The notes: generated from the sequence alone by a model not told the origin. A stretch of DNA of 64,000 bases from Acanthosepion esculentum (GCA_964036315.1 OZ038480.1:12269305-12333304); one strand, 5' to 3'. Shown: positions 41,326 to 53,272, counted from the first letter of the stretch. Program-made: numbers and translations.

Positions 41326-41800
41326 ATTTATTTATGCTGAGTAATGCTTACTATTATTTGAGATCAACTATTGAAGTCTTAGAATAAAACATTATCAGTA
41401 ATATTGATTTCTTTTTTCAGCTTACAAGTTGTACAGTTTACAAAGACACTGAAGTTAAATATGCTTTGACCAAAAGTCGGATTCTAGGCCAGTCCTTGTA
41501 ACGGCGTAGGTCAATAGCTATATTCAAAATTAAAATTTAAATAAACTTTCAATGAGATTAACGTATAAGTTAGATACTCGCAAAGAACAATTGGCGCGTC
41601 GATTTTAAATCCGAATCGAGTTCATTATGCTGATTTTGGCAGAAATACTGTTGGTGAATAAATAGAGAATAAGACATGATATGTTGAGAAATAGCGAACG
41701 GAATTAAAATAATGCAGCTCCATGTCGATATAATTATAATAAATATGTGAATCGTGCTTACGTCGGTCGTTGGGCGCATAAGGATTTGAGTTTCATTCCA
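41326..41800. other. No gene seen
   Basis: Unassigned, apparently single-copy sequence. Confidence 0.4.
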
Positions 41801-42335
41801 CCTCCCTCTTTCCAACTCTCCCTCTTTCCAGCACTCTTACTTTCCACCTCTCTCTCTTTCTAACTATCCCTCTTTCCCCCTTTCCTTCTTTTCACTTCTC
41901 TCTCTTTCCACCTCACTCTCTTTCCAACTCTCCTACTTTCCACCTCTCCCTTTTTCCACCTCTCCCTCTTTCCACCTTTCCTTCTTTCCACATCTCCCTC
42001 TTTCCACTTTTCCTTCTTCCCACCTCTCTCTCTTTCCACCTCGCTCTCTTTCCAACTCTCCTACTTTCCACCTCTTCCTTTTTCCACCTCTCCCTCTTTC
42101 CACCTTTCCTTCTTTCCACCTCTCCCTCTTTCCACCTTTCCTTCTTTCCACCTCTCTCTCTTTCCACCTCGCTCTCTTTCCAACTCTCCTACTTTTCACC
42201 TCTCCCTCTTTCCACCTCTCTCTCTTTCCACCTCTCCCTCTTTCCACTTTTCCTTCTTTCCACCTCTCCCTTTTCCCACCTTTCCCTCTTTTCACCTCTC
42301 CCTCTTTCCACCTCTCCCTCTTTCCACTTCTCTGT
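41801..42335. repeat. 15-bp pyrimidine minisatellite with ~120-bp higher-order period
   Basis: Unit CTCCCTCTTTCCACC and variants. The variant TTTCCAACTCTCCTAC recurs at 41931, 42049 and 42177, indicating higher-order repeats. The minus-strand frames coding lysine/arginine/glutamate repeats follow from the 15-bp (5-codon) period. Confidence 0.95.
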
Positions 42336-42723
42336 AATTGCGTGCGTGCTTATTTATATTTCAACTTTCTTTAAACCAACAATATTTTTAATATTTAAAA
42401 AATATTTTTTTGCCATATTTAAAAAAAAATATTTTCAAGTGAATATGATATAAAAATATTTTTTGGGATAACAAAAACTAATATTTTTATGTTAATCTGA
42501 TTTTAAATAAATATCTGAAGTGAATAAGATTTAAGTGAATACATTAAGTATTTTTTATTTCAAATTTATTCAAACACATTTTTTTTTATGTCGAAATCAA
42601 CTCCAGTGTTTAATAACCTGAAGAACGTCAGTTACCCAACGGGTCACGAGTAGTCTAGTATTAAATAAATATTTCAGTTAGTCGAATCTTTGTGATAACA
42701 ACAAACACGAGGACATTAGTAAC
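42336..42723. other. AT-rich spacer, no gene seen
   Basis: Short TATTTTTAAA-type repeats, like those at 59195-59640. Confidence 0.5.
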
Positions 42724-43377
42724 TGTCTATAATTCTGAGATGAGGTATTATGTACACTATTTTCATTATTCGGACTATTGTCCTCGTCTTTGTCGCCATA
42801 TTTTTTACAACGTTTCGGTCTTTCAATATCTGTCTATATTTCTGAGATGAGGTATTATGTACACTATTTACATTAGTCGGACTATTGTCCTCATCTTTGT
42901 CACCATATTTATTACAACGTTTCGGCCGTTGTACGCTCCGGCCTTCTTCAGTATCTGTCTATATTTCTGAGATGAGGTATTATGTACACTATTTACATTA
43001 GTCGGACTATTGTCCTCATCTTTGTCGCCATATTTATTACAACGTTTCGGCCTTTCAGTATCTGTCTATATTTCTGAGATGAGGTATTATGTACACTATT
43101 TACATTAGTCGGACTATTGTCCTCATTTTTGTCGCCATATTTATTACAACGTTTCGGCCTTTCAGTATCTGTCTATATTTCTGAGATGAGGTATTATGTA
43201 CACTATTTACATTAGTCGGACTATTGTCCTCGTCTTTGTCGCCATATTTATTACAACGTTTCGGCCTTTCAGTATCTGTCTATATTTCTGAGATGAGGTA
43301 TTATGTACATTATTTACATTATTCGGACTATTGTCCTCATCCTCTTCGCCATATTTATTACAACATTCGTTATCCAA
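42724..43377 (-). repeat. Six tandem ~107-bp units with hammerhead-core remnants
   Basis: CTGTCTATA starts units at 42724, 42830, 42955, 43062, 43169 and 43276 (spacing 106, 125, 107, 107, 107). On the minus strand each unit has CGACAAAGATGAGGAC, GTAAATAGTGTACATA and CTCATCTCAGAAATATAGAC. The 125-bp unit contains CTGAAGA-A-GGCCG-loop-CGGCC-GAAACG (42951-42919). In the others 18 nt are missing and the core reads CTGAAAGGCCGAAACG. The GAAAC is lost only in the last unit. Confidence 0.93.
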
Positions 43378-43660
43378 TGTGCCACGTGTCCTTGAGGACA
43401 CATGGCACAGTAGATAAAGGTGTTAGTTAGATCCAGTGACAGGACCCAAAGAGTGTGAGTTCAATACTCGCTTAAGGCAGTATTGAACTTGGAGAGGGGA
43501 ATTAACAGGAGATGACTGACAACTGACATCCATTAAACATGGCACGCGGAACTTGAACAGTCTACCTCAGTGAACGAAATAAAGGTTTTCAGTTCGACAT
43601 TCCAACCACCTGAAGAAGACCGGAGCGTACAACGGGCGAAACATCAAGGACATTAGTCAG
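43378..43660 (+). mobile_element. tRNA-Ser-like SINE with hammerhead-like tail
   Basis: GGCACAGTAGATAAAGGTG (A box), loop TTAGATC and GAGTTCAATACTC (B box). The body matches 16520-16640 inverted (CATCCATTAAACATGGCACG). At 43610-43642: CTGAAGA-A-GACCGG...GGGC-GAAAC. The direct repeat GGACATTAGT at 42711-42720 and 43648-43657 brackets the whole array-SINE block. Confidence 0.75.
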
Positions 43661-43740
43661 ACTGGATTGATTTGATTTGTTCGTTTGACGGTATAGCAAC
43701 ACCTTATGAGCCATTCAATGCCGAAATTTAATTTTATTGG
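43661..43740 (+). repeat. R repeat head fragment
   Basis: TTGATTTGATTTGTTCGTTTGACGG-like head followed by GAGCCATTCAATGCCGAAAT. Another head lies at 44722-44775. Confidence 0.7.
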
Positions 43741-43914
43741 TTGCTTTGAAGGATATTCGTTATTCTGCTTTCACAATTGAATACATGGTAGATGATACTC
43801 AGATTTTGTTTGTGTGGACATAATTACTAGAAGGGTTTTTTTTGTTGTATTTTTGTTAAAGTTATATTTTGTAATACAGCTTGATTTCTTTCGGAAATTG
43901 TAGGATATATAAAA

Positions 43915-44680
43915 GGATAGAGGACGAACAGTTGCGTACTGGACTTTTGTGTCCCGGGCAATTGCGTAACGAACAATTACGTCCCGAGACAAATGCGTCC
44001 CTAGATAATTACATACATCTAATAATTTTTTGATAATGTTTTAAAGATTTGTTTAATATAATTGCACACCAAAACCTTTAATTACTGAAAGCAGGCAGAA
44101 ACTTAGTCACCGTAAATAAAAAAGAGATGAATTTCTTTTTGAAAGCAAGAGAAAATTAAGCTAGCAGTTTCATTTCACCCCAGCGGTGCGTACCACAAAC
44201 ATCTAACAGATTCTGGATTTTATAGATTATATTTTTATTTGGAACCCGTGGCTAAGGTCCGAAAATCAAAAGACTGGTGGAAAAATATTTGTGGACGAGG
44301 AACATTACAGCTACCACTATCATAAGAAAAACGCCAATGAAACAAAAACATACTGACGATGTGTAGAGTGATCTTGAAACACTGTTAATCTGTCATTGCA
44401 TTTTAAACAAAAATAATCTTTCAATTTAATTTTTTAAAAATAATATCTCTTTTTTAAAAATAATATCTCTTTTTTAAAAATAATATCTCTTTTTTAAAAA
44501 TCTATGCTTTTATCAAAATTTATGGTAATTGCCTTTAAAAGCTTCAAAAATTATCAGAGGTACGCAGTTAACCAGGGACGCATTTGTCTAGGGACGTAAA
44601 TGTCCAAGGACGCGATTGTCTGGGATGCAATTGTCCGGGACGGAAATGTGCAGTACGCAATTGTCTTAGGACCTATATGG
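43915..44680. mobile_element. Foldback DNA element with ~18-bp subterminal repeats
   Basis: Terminal regions are mirrored: AGTTGCGTACTGGAC and TGTCCCGGGCAATTGCG at the left, CCGTCCCGGACAATTGC and CAATTGCGTACTGCAC (minus) at the right. The right end has about six tandem variants of GGGACGCAATTGTC (44571-44675), the left about five. A separate TAATATCTCTTTTTTAAA array lies at 44448-44505. No coding content. Confidence 0.8.
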
Positions 44681-44775
44681 ATCAATGTCATGAATGTGTT
44701 CTCTCACATTGGCTGTTTGGTTGATTTTGTTTAGTGGCATGTCGACTTCTATGCGTTATTTAATGCCGAAATCTA

Positions 44776-45360
44776 AATATTTTGAATGCAAAATTATGGC
44801 TTTAACTAAATATCTTGAAGGCAATTGTATGCATTCAACTACAGATAAAATGTTTTGTTGATCCTTTTGCAATAAATTGTATTTTTCTTAAACTGAGATT
44901 TCTCGCCTTGGTTAGTAACTAGTCTAGGAGAAAAACAATTCTGAATTCAAAACTTGTTGGGCGTGCGGCTGAAAACTCCCCACGCTAATAAAAAAAAGAT
45001 CTACTTGTTTTGAAAACTGCAAGAGCAAAACCTGGCTTGACGAGACTATGGCGCAATATATTTTGCTGGAAAATTTAAAGAAACAAGCAAATTTAGAACA
45101 TTCATGTATTTACATTTTCATAGGAATGTTTTTCCACATAAAGGCCTGTGTGCGTTGATTTTTGAGGAATAAAAAATCGAAGAATAACAGAGAAATAGAT
45201 CCGGTTCTCACCGAATGCGCTATTCCTATATCCCCGCCCCAGACAGATACGTAGCTTGCCCCTAGGAGTACCGCGAAACAGTGTTCGGGCCCATTACAAT
45301 ATTTAATCTCAGACAGCTATTTTGAGAATATAGAAAACCCCACAAAACATCACACATACG

Positions 45361-45362
<2 letters not shown>
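44776..45362. other. No gene seen
   Basis: Mixed composition, unassigned. Confidence 0.4.
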
Positions 45363-45421
<59 letters not shown>

Positions 45422-45450
45422 GCACATGCACGCACACGCACACGCGCGCA
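45363..45450. repeat. (CA)n microsatellite
   Basis: CA array with some CG units. Confidence 0.97.
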
Positions 45451-45508
45451 CACGCGCGCACATGCACACACATACACATAAACACACATAGAGACACATA
45501 CAGAAACA

Positions 45509-45898
45509 ATGGTTATGTTTAATCCATTTTTCATTTTAAAAAATGGACATAACTTTAAACAAAGTGTTGGAAAAATGTTATTTAATGATATAAACGTTTT
45601 TTCTTCATTCTTTTTTGACAATTTTGATATTCAGCTTTTAAAAAGAATATTTCACACCAATCAAGGTGATAATGCCACTACAATGCAATGGGTTACAGGA
45701 CGTGAAATTGAACGAGAAGTTATTAGTGACGAGAATAGGGTAATAAAAGAACATGTTTATGGAAAACAAAAGATGACGATTGACGTTGCAATTACATTTT
45801 TGAAGAATGTCGGTGGCAAGGAAACAAGAAACTGGAAGAGATTTCCGCAGTTGAGAAAAGAAACTATTAGAATAGAACTTACGGTTAGATCAAACTAA
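45509..45898 (+). CDS. Unrecognised open frame, 129 codons
   Basis: A frame without low-complexity sequence after its first third: LLKRIFHTNQGDNATTMQWV, GREIEREVISDENRVIKEHV and KETRNWKRFPQLRKETIRIE. I do not recognise a family. It is AT-rich, begins right after a CA array and stops against a retrotransposon fragment, so a chance frame or a decayed mobile-element part is more likely than a host gene. No splice or promoter evidence. Confidence 0.15.
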   Translation: MVMFNPFFILKNGHNFKQSVGKMLFNDINVFSSFFFDNFDIQLLKRIFHTNQGDNATTMQWVTGREIEREVISDENRVIKEHVYGKQKMTIDVAITFLKNVGGKETRNWKRFPQLRKETIRIELTVRSN

Positions 45899-45914
45899 TT
45901 CAACAGCAAAGCAG

Positions 45915-46010
45915 TGAGACCTAATTGCCAATCGAGTAGTACGCTTAAATTCATGCAGTCGAGCGACCAAGGAGGAAAGCTCATTTGAACAACTGCAATG
46001 AATTTACATG
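45915..46010 (-). pseudogene. Non-LTR retrotransposon fragment
   Basis: The minus-strand translation reads CSNELSSLVARLHEFKRTTR, matching CSEELLSLVPRPHEFKRPTR of the copy at 28069-28862. Confidence 0.75.
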
Positions 46011-46079
46011 ATTATGTGCGTGTCTAATGGCAAAGTTTTTATTGTTTCTAAATTTTAGAAAAATAATCAAATAATTCAT

Positions 46080-46556
46080 TTTCTTTCTTTACTTTTCTTT
46101 TCTTGATGTGATTGCTTTTCTTCTTTGAAAATGTCTCTCTTTCTTTCTTTGTTGTTTTTTTTGCGATTAGTTCGTACAAATTCTTGCTCTTACAAATGTC
46201 CCCTCATTTTCTCTCACGATTTAAGCCCCCTTTAAATTTCTTTACTTTTTTAATTTTTTGGCTGTGGTTTTTACGCTGATTTTTTTTTTACCTCTTTTCA
46301 CATTTCTTTCTTTCTTTTTAATGTTTATTCTGTCAATTGATTCTCTTCCATCTCTCCTTCTTACTACCTTATTATCCATTTAATTTTCTTTCTTTTAGTC
46401 CTAGATATTCTTTCTTTCTTTTTTCTTTCTTTCTTTCTTTCTTTCTTTCTTATCCCATTACTATTTCTTTCTTTCTTTCTTTCTTCTCCCATTACTCTTT
46501 CTTTCTTCTACCATTACTCTTTCTTTCTTTCTTTCTTTCTTTTCCCATTACTATTT

Positions 46557-46624
<68 letters not shown>

Positions 46625-46665
46625 TTCTAATGTTTGTTCTCTCATTTGGTTCTCACATTACCATT

Positions 46666-46701
<36 letters not shown>

Positions 46702-46821
46702 TTACAATTTCTTTCTTTCTTTCTTTTTCACATTACTCTTTCCTTTCATTCTTTCTTTCTCCTCTCATTACTATTTCTTTCTTTCTTTTATTCTTTCGTT
46801 CTTTATCCTCCCATTACAATT

Positions 46822-46873
<52 letters not shown>

Positions 46874-47561
46874 TTCCAATGCTTGTTCTCTTAATTGATT
46901 CCAAACCTTTTGCTCTTTTCTCTCCTATCTTCCTTCTTTCCATTCTCACTATTTTGTCGGGAAATTTTTAAGCGGCTCAATTCCCTTTTTGCGCCTCCAT
47001 CCGTTTGCCTATAATCGCTTCTGATGGCAAAAGAATTGCCACAAAGACAGAAAACAAAAGAGTCAACGACGAAAAACAACAGCAACAACTCCTAAAGATT
47101 TCGATAGTTTAACGAAATTGTTGAGATTAAGCGAAATTTATCGCTGAATATCACACATTATCTGCATTACTTTCGGGAATATCTATTCACTTTTGTCGGG
47201 CTTTCTCTCCCGTTTTGCCTCTTTTATTTATTAGATTCATTCATTCGTTTAATTCACTGTTTTTGTTTAAGCAGCAGAACGTAATCTTTGTGCTTGTTGT
47301 TTTTATTTTTTAAATTCTCACTCTTCCTGTTTTATTCTTCGCTGTTTCTCTTCTCATCCTAGCTCTCCTTTCTTACCTTACTCTCCGCAATCCTTGCGCT
47401 CCTATTTCAAGCTTCCTTTCCTATTTGTAGTTATCCGTCTCTCATTCCCAAATTGCCCCGCCTTCTTATTATTCCTGTCTACATTTCTTTTCACAGTGTT
47501 CTTATATTTCTCTTTCTGCTTAGATCCTCATCCTCTATTTTGTTCACAGTTAATGGTTTAC

Positions 47562-47605
<44 letters not shown>

Positions 47606-47809
47606 AACTCCGATTTCTTTCTCATTGTTTTCCATTAAAATCTCATTGAATTTTACTATATATTTCTATTTCTTCTTCTTCTTCTTCTTCTTCTTCTTCT
47701 TCTTCTTCTTCTTCTTCTTCTTCTTCTTCTTCTTCTACAACATCTTTATCTTCTTCTTTTCCTTAATCTTCTTCATTTTCTTCATCTACATATTCATCAT
47801 CATGACCTA

Positions 47810-47843
<34 letters not shown>

Positions 47844-49243
47844 TTCATTTTCTTTTTCTTCGTCTCCTCCTTTATAATCCTCTTCTTCTTCCTCTTCACC
47901 TTTATCATTTTCTTCATCAACATCATCATCGTTACCTCCTCCTCCTCCTCCTTCTTCAACGTCTTCTTTTCCTTCATCATTTTTTTATTTTCTTCGTCTA
48001 CATCTTTTTCATCTTCAACATCATCTCCTTCTTCTTTCTTCTTCTTCTTCTTCTTCTTCTTCTTCTTCTTCTTCTTCTTCTTCTTCTTCTTCTTCTTCTT
48101 CTTCTTCTCCTTTTCCCCCCTTCCCCTCCTACTACTCTTTATTCTTAACTATTTCACACTTTCTTTCATATTCTTTCTTCTTTATATTCGTCATTATTTC
48201 ATTCATTTCTTCTTCACTCTTTCTCTTGTAACATTTCCTTATTTTATTTTCGTCATCGTTTTTCTTTCATAGTCCTATTTCTTTCTTTTATTTTCTTCTC
48301 TTATTCTATTTTCTTCGGGGTCATTTATCCGTTTCTAAATTATCGTCTATCCCTTCTCTCTTTCTTTTCCAAATCATTCTTTATTTCTTTTTTATTCAAT
48401 CATCTTTCCTTCTTTCTCCCCCGCAGCCTTTTTGCTTCTCACTTTCTCATCTTTTCCTTTCTTTCTCTTTCCTTTACTTGCTTATATCTTTTCTTTTTCT
48501 TCTTTTTCATATTCATTCGATAATTTTTATTTCTCTTTTTTCCCTCTTTTGTTATTTTCTTCTTCTTTATGTTTTCATTCTCGTGTTATATTTACTTTCA
48601 TTCATTCGAATATAATGTTTTTGCCTCTTTTACTGCTTTCTTCTTCACTTCCATATTCTGCTGCTTTCACTATTAATCTTTCACTTATTCTTCCCAAATC
48701 TTCTTCATTTCCCCTTTTTGTCTTTCTCTCTCTTATTTCTTTCTTCTCTATTTTTCTTTTACTATTTTTTCTACGCCTTTACTTGCCCGTTCCTGTCTCT
48801 TTGTTTTCTCTTCATCTCTCTTTCCCGTATTTCTTTTTTCTTCACCGACATTCTTCTTCCTTGCTGTGTCCTTCCCTAGTTCCTTATTTTTTTTAACACT
48901 GTACTCTCTTTCCTTCATTTAACAATGTCAATCTCATTCTTTTCTTCGTTCATATTTAACTTCTTTTTTAAAATTTTATTCATCAATGCAAATCCTTCCT
49001 AATATTCCACCGCCATTTTTCTTTTTAATTTGCTTTTTTCGTTTGCTTTCTATTCTTCTTTTTTGTAATTTATCTTTTTTTTATTTCACCTTCTTTATTC
49101 ACCTCTCGTTTTTTCTTCTTCCACCTTCTTCTTTTTCCTCCTCTTTTTATTTTTCCTTTTCGTTTTCGTTCATCATCGTCCCATTCTTGCTTTTCGTAAT
49201 TTAATATTTCTTCCAGTAGTCTTACTTTACCGTTCCCCTTTTT

Positions 49244-49295
<52 letters not shown>

Positions 49296-49696
49296 TTCTC
49301 CTTCCTTGTTTTTCCCCCTTCTCTCTTTCTTTTTTCAATTATCGTCTATTCTTTCTTTTCGTAATTTAATATTTCTTTCAGTTGTCTTACTTTACTTTTC
49401 CCCTTTCTTTCTTTCTTTCTTTCTTTATTTCTTTCTCCTTCCTTCTTTTTCCCTCTTCTCTCTTTCTTTTTTCAATTATCGTTCTATTCTTTCTTTTCGT
49501 AATTTAATATTTCTTTCAGTAGTCTTACTTTAGCTTTGCCTTTCTTTCGTTCTTTTTTCTTCCTTTCTTTCTTTCTTTCTTTCTTTCTTTTCTCCTTCCT
49601 TGTTTTTCCCCCTTCTCTCTTTCTTTTTTCAATTATCGTCTATTCTTTCTTTTCGTAATTTAATATTTCTTTCAGTTGTCTTACTTTACTTTTCCC

Positions 49697-49758
<62 letters not shown>

Positions 49759-50510
49759 CCTTCCTTCTTTTTCCCTCTTCTCTCTTTCTTTTTTCAATTA
49801 TCGTTCTATTCTTTCTTTTCGTAATTTAACTTTTCCGTCTGTTGTCTTCCTTTTTATTTCCCTTCTTTCTTTTTTTTTATTTCTTTCTCTCTTTCATTTT
49901 CCATCTTTGTTTCCTTCTTCCTTTTCCTAATTTATCTTTTCTTTCTTTCGTCTCCCTGTTTCTTTTCCTTTCTTTCTTTTTGTTTCTCCTTCTCCTCTCT
50001 TTCTTTTTCTTTTCTTCATTATTTTTTTCTTTCGTCTTCCGCTTTTTCCTCTTCTCATTTCTTTTCTTTTTCTTTTTTCCATCCTGTTTTTTTCTTCTTC
50101 CTTTTGCATAATATATCTTTTCTTTCTTTGCCCTTCTTTTTTCCGCTTCTTTTCCTCTTTTCTTTTTTTTCTTTCATCCATCTCCGTTCCATTTTTGGAT
50201 TTCGCAATTTAACTTTTCTTTTTTGTGGTCTTTCTTTACCTTTTCCCTCTCTTGCTTTATTTTTCTATTTTGTCTTTCTTTTTTCCGTCTTTGTTCTCTT
50301 CGTAATTTTCTCTTTTTCTTCCTCTATTTCTTTTCCTTCTTTTCCCATCTTAGTTTTATTCTTTCTTTTCGTAATTTATCCCTTCTTCTCGTCCCCTCTT
50401 CCTTTTTCTCTCCGTTCGCTTTCTCCTTTTCTTTCTTTCGTCTCCCTCTTTCTTCCACCTCCTCCCTTTTCCCCATTCGAATTCCTTGTCCCTGTCACTA
50501 CGACAATTAT
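46080..50510. repeat. 4.4-kb polypyrimidine tract
   Basis: The plus strand is almost wholly C+T: (TTTC)n blocks (46427-46630, 46664-46875, 47562-47605, 49246-49297, 49700-49757), (TTC)n (47668-47735, 48030-48110) and (TCA)n at 47815-47842. Degenerate ~140-165-bp units, marked by CGTAATTTAATATTTCTTTC, occur near 49359, 49498, 49653 and 49819. 46895-47480 is a more balanced interruption. The long Phe/Ser-rich frames are by-products. Confidence 0.95.
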
Positions 50511-51082
50511 CAACGCTCTCCAACTGCCTCTTTTAAATAGATTCAGAGCTTTATCGAACTGTAATATGTCGATAATCAAACAAAGGAGAATAGGAGGAAA
50601 TTAATAGCCGTTAAAAAATAGATATGGAAGAGGGGAATTCATTTTGGGTCTTCTGAAGCTGGAAGATATCACCGGCACCGATTCCTGCCTCCACCACCAG
50701 CAACATCATCACCGCTATCATCACTACTACCGCGACAAGATACAAGACGAGCATTGCTGTTAGTATTATATTGCTTTGTCGACCATACTCACCGCCACCA
50801 TCAGCCGCCCGTCCATTGTCTTGGCTATTATAGAATACCACCGCTACCACTTACTGGAGGAGGAGGAGGAGGAGGAGGAGGTCGAACAACAACAACAACA
50901 ACAACGGCAACAACAACAACAACAGATGGATTTCACCATTATACCAATGTTCTGATGATTACTTAAGGTACTGAAACGCCAGTCAGCAAGCAATGTTAAT
51001 TTTTTGTTTATAATTAAATACGCTGTATCCCCTAAAGTGTCACTCCTCCCTTATAAATATACCAGATTTTAAACAAAATGCA

Positions 51083-51120
<38 letters not shown>
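50511..51120. other. No gene seen; (GGA)n, (CAA)n, (TG)n
   Basis: 50640-50850 has CAC/CAT-rich codon-like triplets. (GGA)n at 50863-50881, (CAA)n at 50886-50925, (TG)n at 51083-51107. No supported gene. Confidence 0.45.
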
Positions 51121-51121
<1 letters not shown>

Positions 51122-51237
51122 ATTTGATTTGTTTTTTACGGCTTATCAACCCTTTGCAGGTTATTCAAAGCTAGAAAATATTTTTAGATTGTAAGCATTT
51201 TTTAATTAGATAATAATGAATTAGTGATACACGTTTT
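51121..51237 (+). repeat. R repeat head fragment
   Basis: TTTGATTTGTTTTTTACGGC and TTATCAACCCTTTGCAGG, as at 63035. Confidence 0.65.
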
Positions 51238-51384
51238 ACCAATTAACCCATAGCTGGAGGGAGAAGAGGTGGATTCATAGGGTATTTGCGCGTAAGTGAA
51301 TATATCGAACCCAACTGAAACTGGAACTCGGCTCTCCGATTACCAGTTCCGTATCATTATCCATTACACCACCCGTACATCCAA
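51238..51384 (-). mobile_element. tRNA-Arg-like half of a 5S-tRNA SINE
   Basis: On the minus strand, directly after the 5S part: GGTGTAATGGATAATGATAC, GAGAGCCGAGTTCCAG and TTCGATATATTCACTTACGC, then TATGAATCCACCTCTTCTCC. A shortened relative of the other Arg-type SINEs. Confidence 0.75.
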
Positions 51385-51622
<238 letters not shown>

Positions 51623-51649
51623 GTGAAGAGCAAGGAAATGAGAAACTGG

Positions 51650-51960
51650 AGGCACAGTGGAGTAATGGATAGCGACTCGGATTGTGGAATCGGAGAGCCG
51701 AGTTCGAATTCCAGTCGAATCCATTACATTCATTTATGTACTAATACCCTTGGGAAAGGTATGAATCCTCCTCTTCTCCCTCCAGCTATAGGTAAATAGC
51801 AGGACAGACCGGGTTCTATAGCCTTGGAAGGCAACTGGTCTACCTCAGAAAGAAATGGCAACCAACTGGGGGAAAAATCTGCCTCGTCAATCATGTCTCG
51901 AAAGATACATGATCGCCTAAGCGTCTATCACGCATGACACATAACTGACTGACTGTTTAT
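51650..51960 (+). mobile_element. tRNA-Arg-like SINE (copy 3, full length)
   Basis: GTGGAGTAATGGATAGCGAC, GCCGAGTTCGAATTCCAG, CTTGGGAAAGGTATGAATCC, AAATAGCAGGACAGACCGGG, AAATGGCAACCAACTGGGGG, AAGATACATGATCGCC and CATGACACATAACTGACTGA. With the copy at 56785 it defines the ~300-bp family consensus order. Confidence 0.92.
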
Positions 51961-52329
51961 TAATATTTAGTTTCCTAAAGATTTTTCTCGAGCTTTAGTG
52001 TAAAAATTATAGCGTGCCTTCAAAAATACGTTTTTCGTCTGCAGAGTCATTATAAGGATTTACCCCACCCCCACCAACAGAATCCCCAAATTCTATAATT
52101 CTTACATTCACCGCCAATGCTATAACAAAACTCTAGATCCAACCACCACGACTAAACATATGACATTAAAACTAGTTTTCACAACTATCATACAGGTTAC
52201 TATAGCAGGGGTTAGGTACTAGCATGGGGTTATCTCATCTCCCCACAATTTAAGCTGAATCTAAACCGAAGTCTTACCGACTTCCTGAGTTCTGTTTCTC
52301 TCTCTCTCTCTTTTGTGCAAGGCGATCGT
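51961..52329. other. No gene seen
   Basis: Unassigned. A short (TC)n lies near 52300. Confidence 0.4.
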
Positions 52330-52576
52330 ATATCGTTCAATACATGACTGACGAGGCAGATTTTTCACGCAGTAGTTTGCCATTTCTTTAATCGGTAGGC
52401 CAATTGCCACCCAAGGCAACAGAACCCGGCCTGTCCTGCTATTTACCCATAGTTAAGAGGAGAAGAAGAGGGTTCATACCAAGGGTATTAGCGGATGTAA
52501 TGGATTTGACTGGAATTCGAACTCGGCCCTCCGATTCCTCAATCCGAGCCGCTATCCATTACTCCATCGTCCCTCC
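52330..52576 (-). mobile_element. tRNA-Arg-like SINE (copy 4)
   Basis: Inverse of the copy-3 order: AGTAATGGATAGCGGCTCGG at the right end, GAGTTCGAATTCCAG, then TATGAACCCTCTTC and AAATAGCAGGACAGGCCGGG. Confidence 0.9.
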
Positions 52577-52699
52577 AGGTCTATGACACTACTATCGTTA
52601 AAATCATTATTGTCATGAATTTTAAAAATAATTCTGAAAATTGGTTTTTCGATTGTTCCGGAAATATTAGCTTCTAAAAGTTTTAAATAAGCTTGAATT

Positions 52700-53062
52700 T
52701 GACTCTCACGGGACATATTGAAACCTTGGGTATGATGATAAACTACACCCGGCAGCAAGATGATCTTAAATTTTTGAGGAGCATGGAACACCTCTTGATT
52801 GCTATTATTCCCAGGTCCACCTTGGCTCGGGGTAGCAGAACCTGTTAGGGTCCCATCTATGAGCAAATAGCGTACCCCCAAACTGGGGCCAAAACACTAT
52901 GAAAGTATAAAAATACATTTTTATATTAAAAATACCTTCAATATATTTTCATAGTAAAAAAAAATTACTAGCAATACATTTTGTAAAATAAAATAATGGT
53001 CGCAAAAAAATTAAATTTCGGCATTAAATGACCCATAAGGATGTTGATATGCCACAAAGCAA
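52700..53062 (-). repeat. R repeat
   Basis: Minus strand: head GGCATATCAACATCCTTATG, subrepeats TATTGCTAGTAAT, then TTGGGGGTACGCTATTTGCT and CTAACAGGTTCTGCTACCCC. Confidence 0.8.
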
Positions 53063-53079
53063 ACAGCGGAAATCAGTGA

Positions 53080-53245
53080 ATGACCTACTTAACGACCTTG
53101 AGTTAATGGATGGCAGAACATGAATTAGGAGAGATAGCAAAAAGACATAACTTAACAAGAGCTACATAGGGCAGGAAGTTGTGGAGAGCTATGATCGTCG
53201 TCGTCCTGAAGAGATACAGCAGATAGGAGATATTCGGAAAATATA
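53080..53245 (+). pseudogene. Non-LTR retrotransposon 3' end fragment
   Basis: Codons for KKLWRAMI-like sequence (GGAAGTTGTGGAGAGCTATG) and the end CGTCCTGAAGAGATACAGC. Confidence 0.6.
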
Positions 53246-53272
53246 TCCATAGGTTAATTTCCAGAAAATAAA

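Noticed and set aside
41913..42295. Lys/Arg/Glu repeat protein
   Set aside because: Explained by the 15-bp minisatellite period.
47394..48272. 292-codon open frame
   Set aside because: It is the translation of (TTC)n and polypyrimidine DNA (Phe/Ser/Ile runs) with no domain.
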